A stretch of 64,000 nucleotides of DNA, taken from Lamellibrachia columna. Its lineage: Eukaryota > Annelida > Polychaeta > Sabellida > Siboglinidae. This document shows, piece by piece, positions 32,001 through 40,500 of this stretch; within the stretch, counting starts at the first letter, position 1; the number at the start of each line of letters is the position of its first letter. The notes beneath the pieces are model-generated. The model was given only the letters and a program-made list of their open reading frames with translations, made no database searches and was not told where the DNA came from. The stretch lies in the NCBI GenBank assembly GCA_963662155.1, contig OY759263.1, positions 21,203,484-21,267,483 of the forward strand, read 5' to 3'. The position numbers were made by a program, and so were the translations under genes.

Positions 32001-34237
32001 TTGTGGGACTGATAGGCCTGTCTCTGTGAGACCTAGCATCTACTATGACAGTTTTTGCTAAAATAAACTTTTTGCAATTTTGTTCGTGTTATTCATGTTG
32101 ATGTCATTATGTCCGATGACAAACTGATACCCACTCGTTCTTTTTCAAGGAAGACATTGGTCACCATGCCAAATCTGTTGAAGAACAATTTAAGTTGATG
32201 GTCTGTTGTTCCTGCAGGGAAACCACGAACAAATATGCTACATTCGGAATCCTCCTTGCGTTTCCTCTGTTCCTCAGCAAAGCGGCAGTGACGTTTGCCC
32301 TTTAAGTGACACTCCATCACCAGTTCTGAAAAATGTGACATTGACTTGCATCCTAATCAGTTTGACTCATTAATCAATCACCACAACTGAAATGATTATA
32401 ATAGCAGAGCCAATGCTAGTGAATATTATTTTTATTTTAAATCAGTGCAAGTTGGTTATAACAATATTTCATAACGTAAAAAATTCTGTGGAGATTTTCT
32501 AGTTCTCTACCCTGGAAGGCTTTTGACAAGATAATACAACAGTTGTAATTGTGCATTAATTGCAAAGACTGTGTACAGACAAATAAAGACAACATAAGAT
32601 AATATAATGCAATATAATACAATTGTCTATCCATGTCGTAACTCAACAAGAATGGGATAACACCAATTTCTCCGATATTAATAATCATTTCAATATTTCT
32701 GTAAATTTACCAAAAATTTACACCAAATAGAAGGACCAACAGCTTTTTTACAGCTTCTTTTCTGAAAGAAACAGGCATAGTGGGGTGAACGAAACTGCCC
32801 CAGTTTCAAACCAGCAGCAGGTGGACTGGAACCCTGGTCCCCTTGATTAACATCAAGGTGCTTTCCCACTTGCTACCGCACCCCAAAACGAATGACCGTG
32901 AAAATTGTGAAGACACCGTCTATAACGGACACTTTTAAAAGTCCCAAATTACTTGCTATTAGTTAGCACTGTCCGCTAACTGTCCATAGTGGCTACCTGG
33001 CCAATGTGGACAACGGACATGTAATTTGGATCCAACCATTCATTGTCACCCTGTCGCTTGAGGACAGGTCAAAGTGCATTGACAATCTCACTAGTCAATC
33101 TAGCTGAGCCACTGCTGATACCCACTAATTTCGCTAAGTATGTATTCTGTGTCATACCATCTGCATAATGTCATCAAGAAGTATAAGAAATGTGCTCCAA
33201 ATAAGGCTAGTCTCTTGCCTAGCCCTAGCCTAGGCCACATCCAGCTGTATAAACCTTCACCCCTTGGACTTGGCTTCTTATGGACATCAAACCCATGTCA
33301 GCTCGCCTTTCTGTAACCCTAATCCTGCTTTGTTTTGACAAAGCCTCAAAGTCTAACTCTCGGAAAGCCGAGCTCCAACCAAAGTGAATGAACAAGGAGA
33401 AATTCGCCAATGTTACTATATGTCCTACACCAGTGGACCGTGTACAATTCGCCAATGTTACTATATGTCCTACACCAGTGGACCGTGTACAATTCGCCAA
33501 TGTTACTATATGTCCTACACCAGTGGAACGTGTACAATTCGCCAATGTTACTATATGTCCTACACCAGTGGACCGTGTACAATTCGCCAATGTTACTATA
33601 TGTCCTACACCAGTGGACCGTGTACAATTCGTTTCAGTTACACGTCATTCGGCAGATTAATCATTTGTTTGTAGAGGGGTCAAACAAATGGTGATTACAT
33701 GTGACCGATCACGGACCCCATATGCCACCTGATTTCTATGCAGTGGAATGCAGTAACGCTGTGTGATTAATGACATTTTCAACAACTAAGTTTATGGCCC
33801 ATATATATATATATATATATATATAATGTGTAATTATGTACTGACTATAAAGAAAGTGCCAGTGGCACTGACACTGGCACTGCACTGGCACTGGCAGTGC
33901 AGTGCCAGTGTCAGTGACATTGGCCGTGTCCCCCGCAGCAGTGCCAGGCAGAGCCTGAGCCGAGGCAATGCCAATGCTTTTGAGACAGTATTTATGTCAT
34001 AGTTGTTTTAGTAATCAAATATGTCCATTCCTTTTTTAATCGGGATTTCCCCCCAATTTTTTAGGGAAACGGATTGGACTTATTTGATTAATAACTAAAC
34101 TTAAACTGGTACTAAAATAACTATAACTATAAGTATGGGTTATGACATGTATGGTTGCCTGTGGCTATGCCTGTGGCTAACATGAACAACATACCGGATG
34201 GAATTTCGACGTTACATATTTTACAGAACAATGCCAT
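21453..34237 (-). CDS. TUT1: TUT1-like terminal uridylyl/poly(A) polymerase, copy A
   Basis: Nuclear terminal nucleotidyltransferase of the U6 snRNA TUTase / Star-PAP family. That family oligouridylates U6 snRNA and polyadenylates selected mRNAs. Nine exons, in coding order, are 34237-34195, 32325-32135, 31535-31308, 29300-29186, 28456-28332, 27795-27647, 26676-26444, 25218-24977 and 23057-21453. They sum to 2931 nt, an unbroken frame of 976 codons plus stop (the human protein is about 870). Domain order is C2H2 zinc finger, RRM, split nucleotidyltransferase core (FGSS, GCDMD, then CDL), central/PAP-associated domain, a long acidic low-complexity region and a C-terminal KA-1-like domain. All junction phases agree. 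It is divergent from the MTPAP-like gene with start codons 132 bp apart. Confidence 0.92.
23084..23720 (-). mobile_element. CR1-type LINE 3' part in TUT1-A last intron
   Basis: The minus strand reads AWRPYRKNDIDKLERIQRRA... to RGDQIEVFKIVNGYED, the C-terminal part of CR1-type ORF2. A stop and small losses interrupt it. The same insertion is at 48345-48985 in copy B, so it predates the duplication. Confidence 0.85.
23856..24504 (+). mobile_element. Solo LTR
   Basis: A 649-bp block starting TGGATGTAG and ending GTTGTTCTGCA is flanked by the 4-bp duplication TAAA (23852-23855 and 24505-24508). It has a TATATAAG box at 24016, GC-richer DNA downstream and an AATAAA at about 24440, the order expected of U3-R-U5. 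Copy B lacks the whole block. A 16-bp TGGATGTTGTTCTGCA just left of it looks like the two LTR ends fused. No internal retroelement genes are present. Confidence 0.7.
24977..25218 (-). CDS. TUT1: TUT1 copy A exon 8
   Basis: Acceptor TTTCTAG, phase 1; donor TTCAAG|GTAAAG, phase 0. It contains TIDGWDCSFCADL and the FFSFYATFDLG stretch, the PAP-associated region shared with vertebrate TUT1 (GWDCSF). Confidence 0.93.
26444..26676 (-). CDS. TUT1: TUT1 copy A exon 7
   Basis: Acceptor TGTTGTAG with a split Arg codon, phase 2; donor CTTG|GTGGGT, phase 1. LALQNTRLINLLC, RVQPLMYNIRYWAK and TNYALTMMVIFYLQ are the hallmark central-domain motifs (LSNR/LALxN-R, W-K, NYALT). Confidence 0.95.
27189..27570. 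repeat. Degenerate purine-rich repeat
   Basis: Loosely repeated about 30-bp units rich in GGGAGAGACA / GGGGAAGAC words lie in the intron between TUT1-A exons 6 and 7. Open frames on both strands reflect the repeat composition. Homology between copies A and B stops about 10 bp before it. Confidence 0.55.
27647..27795 (-). CDS. TUT1: TUT1 copy A exon 6: third catalytic Asp
   Basis: Acceptor GTTCCTTTAG, phase 0; donor AACAG|GTGAGT, phase 2. It reads CSAVLNSASKLLRR... to PLIKFEHVQSGLKCDLSMNN. The Asp in KCDL matches the third metal-binding carboxylate of this polymerase family. Confidence 0.92.
28332..28456 (-). CDS. TUT1: TUT1 copy A exon 5: GSS and DxD catalytic core
   Basis: Acceptor TTTGTTCAG, phase 1; donor GACCAG|GTTGAT, phase 0. 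VFLFGSSVSGVGMHGCDMD holds the helical-turn GSS and two catalytic Asp residues. A stop follows soon after the donor, so splicing here is required. Confidence 0.92.
28691..28890. repeat. Degenerate repeat of CRE-like TGACGTCA words
   Basis: About eight units of roughly 22-25 bp built on ATATGTTTGTGACGTCATTG. Variants include TGACATCA, TGATGTCA, TGACGTCA, TGACTTCA and TACGTCAC. It lies in the intron between TUT1-A exons 4 and 5. Confidence 0.8.
29186..29300 (-). CDS. TUT1: TUT1 copy A exon 4
   Basis: Acceptor GTCATGCAG, phase 0; donor CCAG|GTTGGC, phase 1. It reads VEQQMYLLQKEIQLSCQEI..., the helical segment that precedes the catalytic core. The split Gly codon joins to CQVFLFGSS of the next exon. 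Confidence 0.88.
29404..30492. mobile_element. TTAA-flanked DNA transposon without genes
   Basis: Inverted termini GGTAGGTGGGGCAGCTA (left) and GGTAGCTGGGGCAGCTA (right, inverted) sit next to TTAA at 29400-29403 and 30493-30496. TTAA duplications are typical of piggyBac and Kolobok families. The 1089-bp body has no long open frame, so it is a non-autonomous copy. Confidence 0.7.
31308..31535 (-). CDS. TUT1: TUT1 copy A exon 3: RRM second half
   Basis: Acceptor TCTCTTGCAG and donor GCAGAT|GTGAGT, phase 0 at both ends. QFAFVKFQSPETV is the RNP1 strand of the RRM and CRLTIKLREYR its last strand. A Lys/Ser/Thr linker ending SKCAD follows. Confidence 0.92.
32135..32325 (-). CDS. TUT1: TUT1 copy A exon 2: zinc-finger end and RRM start
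   Basis: Acceptor ATTTTTCAG, phase 1; donor GAACGA|GTGGGT, phase 0. ECHLKGKRHCR supplies the two His of the C2H2 finger; CSIFVRGFPAGTTD is the RNP2 strand of the RRM. A GTATCA donor three bases later would put exon 3 out of frame. Confidence 0.9.
32818..32884 (-). other. tRNA-like sequence (SINE or tRNA pseudogene)
   Basis: On the minus strand an A-box-like TAGCAAGTGGG (32875-32865) and a B-box GGTTCCAGTCC (32833-32823) have tRNA spacing. Arm pairing is imperfect and it lies inside TUT1-A intron 1, so a SINE head is more likely than a working tRNA. Confidence 0.5.
33403..33629. repeat. 45-bp minisatellite, 5 copies
   Basis: Five almost identical 45-bp units beginning TTCGCCAATGTTACTATATG lie in TUT1-A intron 1. 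As 45 is a multiple of three, several frames stay open across the array. These are not genes. Confidence 0.95.
33866..33916. repeat. Perfect palindrome, 19-bp arms
   Basis: CACTGACACTGGCACTGCA at 33866-33884 and its exact inverse at 33898-33916 flank a 13-base loop. The arms are built of CACTGG/CCAGTG words and weaker pairing extends outward. A (TA)n tract lies just before it at 33801-33826. Confidence 0.95.
34013..34089. repeat. Imperfect hairpin / small MITE
   Basis: AATCAAATATGTCCATTCC (34013-34031) pairs with GGATTGGACTTATTTGATT (34071-34089) with two mismatches. Outer TAGTTGTTTTAGT / ACTAAAATAACTA words extend the symmetry, pointing to a foldback insertion. Confidence 0.7.
34195..34237 (-). 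CDS. TUT1: TUT1 copy A exon 1: start and zinc-finger Cys pair
   Basis: ATG at 34237-34235, donor TCCG|GTATGT, phase 1. MALFCKICNVEIPS supplies the CxxC half of the C2H2 finger. Joined to ELVMECHLKGKRH it gives a proper C-x2-C...H-x5-H finger, which strongly supports this start. Confidence 0.88.
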
Positions 34238-34369
34238 GTTTTCTTTCGTTTTATAAAAATAAATGCTTCTGTCGTGTTCCGTGACGTCTCAGCATAACAG
34301 TACCGCGGCAATAACGTTTTTCCACCTATAAGACGTTAAAAACGCTTGATGCTGCGGTCCTGCTTCATC
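34238..34369. promoter_or_regulatory. Shared TUT1/MTPAP divergent promoter region
   Basis: Only 132 bp separate the two start codons, so both 5' UTRs and core promoters must overlap. Visible elements are TATAAAAATA near 34253, a CRE-like GTGACGTCT near 34282 and CCGCGG near 34303. Their use is inferred. Confidence 0.7.
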
Positions 34370-34508
34370 ATGTGGCTTCGAAAAGTGTTAGCTGTCAGTT
34401 GTCAAACTACAATAAAAGAAACTCTGACTGTCATTGGCAAACCGACGCCACTTTCTTGTTGTTGCCGATGTATTAGTACAACGGTGAAGAAGCCTAAGCA
34501 TGACAAAG
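34370..34508 (+). CDS. MTPAP: MTPAP exon 1: mitochondrial presequence
   Basis: ATG at 34370, donor AAAG|GTGTGT, phase 1. MWLRKVLAVSCQTTIK... has a net positive charge, no Asp or Glu in the first 16 residues and an amphipathic start. A competing ATG at 34619 (MLQKRRPSFEIL) also leads to a phase-1 donor and could be an alternative first exon. Confidence 0.75.
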
Positions 34509-37500
34509 GTGTGTAAGGATTACGTGTTGTTATCAGCGTTATTTCCCTACCAAGGTCAGGATTGTGGGCGATATTATGTGAACTCATGCGAATTGTTAGC
34601 CTGTTAGATCGGATAAGTCATGCTACAAAAACGGCGTCCCTCATTTGAGATATTGGGTGATTTTTCAGCTGACGATAGTAAAATTTCTTACTTAGGTAAC
34701 CATGAAAATGGCCATCTAGCCTAGGCCTACTACTTATCATCATACTTATGGCTTGCCCTGGGCTGGGGCCTGGGCCCTGCCCCTTGCCATGGGCCTGAGC
34801 CGAGTCTCTGAGACTGGAATCACTCGGACTGGACTGATTCCCCTAGATACCTGATGCTAAGTCTAAGATGACGTTAGTCGCACAGTGTGTCAAAGTGAAG
34901 TTTGTTTGCATTATTTCAATTTACCCCAATACAAAAAAATGGCACTCTTGACTTGAACTGGATTAAAACATAAACAGGCAGTGTTTTAATTGTATTTGAC
35001 CAAGCTGATACTTTAGCCACACTGCATTTGTTTATGCTGTTACGGGTCCAGTGGCATCTTGGCTGTATGGTTGGATCTGAGTTAGTGTGACACTGCCATG
35101 TGTGCAGAGGTGAATTTCTAACATGCTGTGATTCCAGGAGCTAGTGCTACCAGTGGCCATTCGGGCCATATACCACATGATATCAGATTTGGCTAAGCAA
35201 AGGTTATCCATTTCGGCCAATTTAGCCACCAGCATTTTTATTGAAAAGCATGCAGAATAAACGAGATCTCTAACTTGAACACAATTAGTTGCAGTGGAAG
35301 TGACCAAGAACTGCTAATCACTTCCTTTGAAGACACAAATACCCTGAAAGAAAACAGTTGTAAAGACTATAGTTGTGTGCATTTTGCAGACCAATATAGC
35401 TACGCTGATATGCAGCAGCAACGGCGACTCGAAGCTGAGAGGACGGTGCTCGTGCAACACACCAATCGACTCAGTAGTCTTGTCAAGTTGTGTCAAAGTC
35501 ATGGCGTCATTAGACAAGTCTTCTCTTACAAGAAGAACAACCGGGTACGTCATCCATGGTTCAGCAAATGGGATAATCATGAATGAGGTGGAAAAGTTCA
35601 AGTGAGTGATGTGGCCAATGGGTGGCAGCACTCGATGTGGCTAGTTTAGCAAGTGGCCAGTCGGTGACAGCACTCGATGTGGCTAGTTTAGCAAGTGGCC
35701 AATGGGTGGCAGCACTTTATGTGGCTAGTTTAACAAGTGGTCAGTGAGTGGCAGCACTCAATGTAGTTAGTGTAGTAAGTAGTCGGAGTTTGTTTGCAAA
35801 ATCTTTATTATAGTCACAGTACTAAAAGACCAGTGGCGTATCTAGGATTCTTGCTAAGGGGGCCACGCCTAGTCACCCATGATACCATGTAGCGGTGCAA
35901 CAGGAATTTGTTTTTAATGTAAGTCAAAGAGGGCAATGACCCAATGGCCTGTCCCCTAAATACACCACTATAAAAGACAGTTGCGATTTTGATTATTATT
36001 ATGTATATTTTATTGCAATTACAGTATATACTATACAGGTCTTAAAATATGGAAACAGCCTTTTACTTAATATGTGTCTGCTGCGGTAGAAATAAAGTAA
36101 CAACTTGTGTTTACGAAATTGTAAAATGAGAAATATTACATTTATTATAATCAATTACATGGGTTATACTGTTGCAGTGATTACAGCGCATGATTACATA
36201 TTTGACTTTGATTGTTGAGTTTGGCTACAACCACGGTTGACTGAATTACTTAATTTTTTACTTGAGTAAAAGTAATTAACCTAAAAACTACTTGAGTAAA
36301 AGTAAAATTACTTTGTAAAAAAAAGTACTTGAGTAAAAAGTAAAACTACTTTGTAAAAGTACTTGAAGTAAAAGTAGAAGTAAAAGTACAACACTTAGAA
36401 ATAACAACAAAATCATGAGTAATATTATATAAATTACACAACTTGCATTTGACAACTGTTTTGCAACCACTCTGCCTATAACAATGCATACCTCCCGAAG
36501 AGAGGTATGCATGCAAATATAATCACGAACTGGCATGCGATTGAATGATATTAATAGCTTTTGGCCTGGCGACTATGAACAGTTTTTGAAATGTCGTTGA
36601 CTGTGGAGCGCCACCGGCAGCAGCGGTTTCGCCAAAAACTTAACGAACATGTTGCGAAGTAAATAAAAGTAACGGAGTAAAACGTTGCTTTATTTTAGAT
36701 CGAACTACTTCGTTACAAGTAAAAGTATTTAGTCAAAATTCTACTTCATTACATGCCAATTACTTTAAATAACTTCTCAAGTATTGTAACGAAGTACTTT
36801 TATTTCGTTACATGCCAACCCTGGCTACAACATGTACTAGTGTAATTGGTTATAATAGATTAATATCTAGATATATATAGTGATGTATACATGTTCTTCT
36901 TTTCGTTATTATTGCTATTATTATGCGTTGTTGTGTTTCAGCACTATGCATTGGTCGAATACCGTGACATGGCGTCAGTTGATCGATTGATTGCCAATAC
37001 ACAACATTTTCCGAATGAGAAGCGAATCCCAGTGCAAAGCCGGTTTATATTTTTCCGAAAAAATGGCAATCAGAAATCTTCATCGAATGACCATTTTGAC
37101 AATCGGATAACTGTTGACCGGCCAAAAGAACTTGTTGACACTGATCTGTTAACGGCTGAATCTGTAAGTATGTACAAATGTAAGTGGGTACAATAATTGA
37201 GATTTGTTTGGTATTTTATTCATGTTTTCCTTTAAATACAAAAGAAATTATTCAAGAGCTTTAGAGTAACATTTGCTCATTCTCACCAGCCAGGGGTGGT
37301 AGTAGTACTACAGTACCCCTGGCAGACATCCTCACTAGCCAGGGGTGGTAGTAGTACAACAGTACCCATGGCAGACACCCTCGCTAGCCAGGGGTGGTAG
37401 TAGTACTACCACCCATGGCAGACACCCTCGCTAGCCAGGGGTGGTAGTAGTACTACAGTACCCCTGGCAGACATCGTCACTAACCAGGGGTGGTAGTAGT

Positions 37501-40500
37501 ACAACAGTACCCCTGGCAGACACCTCGCTAGCCAGGGGTGGTAGTAGTACTACAGTACCCCTGGCAGACATCGTCACTAACCAGGGGTGGTAGTAGTACA
37601 ACAGTACCCCTGGCAGACACCTCGCTAGCCAGGGGTGGTAGTAGTACTACAGTACCCCTGGCAGACATCGTCACTAACCAGGGGTGGTAGTAGTACTACA
37701 GTACCCCTGGCAGACACCCTCGCTAGCCAGGGGTGGTAGTAGTACTACAGTACCCCTGGCAGACATCGTCACTAGCCAGGGGTGGTAGTAGTACTACAGT
37801 ACCCTTGGCGGACATCCTCGCTAGCCAGGGGTGGTAGTAGGATTGAATTTTGTATGCCAGCCCACCTTTGATACCTTCATATTCTATTTCCTGTTTGCCT
37901 CTTCTTTGTTTCAGGTATCTGATCAAATGATGGTCATATACAAGAAGCTGAGAATCACTGAGATAGAGACGAGGCTGCGATTCTTTGTGTGTTCTTCGCT
38001 TGAAGGGGCCTTGAAAGGGCTTCTGCACCAGAGCATCATCACACCTTTTGGCTCATCCATCAACAGCTTTGGACGGTTTGACTGCGATCTCGATATGGTC
38101 CTCGAGTTGGAGAGTGAGGAACCGAAGGTAGCATATGTCGCATGCACACGCCAATTCTAAAATGTTGCGTGACAGACTACCAAAGGCAATCCTTAATTTG
38201 TATACATGTAATATAATATCTATGTACAATAAAGCATTTGTGTTAATATTATATCATTCTTTAAAATTACCAGTTCCCAATAGTAGTAATACTGAAACTA
38301 TATCTGTATCAACAGTTGATGCAAATGTAAAACTGCGTTAGTGCAATTAAATTCCCTGATATTGTAGAGCATACACAAGTCATCAAGAAACTGACTACCT
38401 ATCTTTTGTGACATTCTCCGGTTTAATTACCTTCTGTACAAAATACAATTTTACCTGCCTCAGTTGTAACATCAAAAAGTTACACACACATTTAAAAATT
38501 ACGGCTGCATCTTAATCAGCCATCAGGGAGTTATGTATAACTCTCTGATGGAAATGTCAGTGGAGTGTTTTTACAGTAGTTAATAACTGGCCAGTTGTTT
38601 ATTTGGTTCCAGTACAACATGTAACTACAGACGATGCCGGAGAAGTTGCTTCAATACTTCAACAAAGACCAGTTTGCCTAACTGCATTTTCTTTCTTTCA
38701 AGATGCTTTGTAACATCAATTTGCATTTAGGAAAGCATATTTATTGTATGCCGATAGAATCTACAACAAGACATTTATTGAGTGGTACAAATATTTCGGA
38801 TTTAACAAAATTGCCACCCAAAGCATGTGGTCTGAGCCAAGCACGACAGCCAGTGGCCACTGAAAGCTGATTTATATTCATGACTGACCTCGGTTGGGAA
38901 ACAACTTCGCATTCCCAGGATGCCATCCAAACCATGCTGGCATACTCTGTTTCGGACGAACTTATTTAGGCCTACTAGGAGTTTGGTGCAACATAGCGCT
39001 TTTGAAATAGCAATTATTAAAGATTATTATTTATTTCCAATTATTATTTTTTACTATAATTATTTATTTACTAAAATTATTTATTAATTATTTATCTTAA
39101 TTGAATACTCTATTTCATTATATATTTTAAGCTATAATATATATTTATTATTTTTATTATTGCATTATGTTTTGTACGGACTAGTCCCAAATATATGGGG
39201 CTTTAAAAATTTTAGTAATAACAATAAATAATAATAAACGTGTTGTTTGTACCTGTGCAGGAGGGGAACACGCGCGAGGGATCCACATACTTCCTGAGTA
39301 AGCTACGTCTAGAGAACGAACGTCAGCACACGCAGCAGTGTCTGGACACGATCGCCGGTATCTTGAGACACTTCATGCCACATTTCCAGCACGTTCGTCG
39401 CATTTTGAACGCCCGTGTGCCCATCGTCAAGTTCCGACACGCAGGCTGCGAGGTGGAGTGCGACCTGTGCTTGTCAAACAGGTGTGATCCACATGCACAC
39501 ATTAGCCAGTTTTTGAAATACAGTCGAACCTCGCGTTATGTTTACCTTAGTATTACAGCCAACTCGCCATTACGGTCACTCTAGGACAGTCCATAGCTAT
39601 TTACATAGCAGTAAAGTATAGGACATTAGTCCTGCTAATGCGGATACCTTGCTATTCAGGTCACTAGCCCAGTCCCGTGGGTGACATTAATATCGAGGTT
39701 TGACTGTAGTTGAATTCAAATTTAGGCTTTTCTGGTAGAATGGACAAATGAATGCTGTTCAAGCATTATCATTATGAATATATAATTAATTTTGAATGAT
39801 ATTACAAAACCTATGTATTCGATTTTAAAAAAGATTTGTGATAATGTGTCTAATTATATACTAGGTATGTAACAAAGGACTTGTTGCAAGATACAAAAAA
39901 TTGGTCAGTATCCATACATTATATTTGTGTTAGCCTTTGTATTTGACATGCATGCATGAAGTGGTTGTAATAACTATGTTTGCGTACTTTGCCCAGCCTC
40001 GCAAATGAAAATCAGAAGTGCTGTTAAGATGGCACATTCTAGTATAATTCTTTCACATCCCAAATACAGCAATTTTAGTAATATATTCTTGGTTGTAGTT
40101 ACACATACAGCCACCGCCACACACAATATTGGCTTGTTGACAGCCCTACAACCACATGGTCTTCCTTATTCAAATATTTTTAGGTATTTTAAAAATTATA
40201 TGTGCTAGATGCATAAATAAAACATACAACCTAATACATTGACATGTTTAATTTATGTGTATACTTAAATTAGTTAATATTTTTTACTGCCCTGTGTATG
40301 CTCAAGTGTGGATTACACACAAACACGTGGAAAGACGGAAAGTTTCTGGAAACAACTGGTGTTAAAACAAGAAGAAAAGGAAATGCTGGATTATCATGTC
40401 ATCCGAAAATGCATAGTACAACTATGCAGTATATGATTTTATACCAAACAAAATCATGCTGTTTTGTATCAGGCTATTAGCATAACAGAGTTGCTTGCTT

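Noticed and set aside
33225..33694. Five overlapping frames over the 45-bp repeat
   Set aside because: The repeat length is divisible by three, so frames persist by construction. The region is TUT1 intron 1.
34619..34700. Alternative MTPAP first exon starting at an ATG at 34619
   Set aside because: It has a phase-compatible donor (TTAG|GTAACC), but the encoded start (MLQKRRPSFEILGD) contains acidic residues and is less presequence-like than the exon at 34370. Kept only as a possible alternative.
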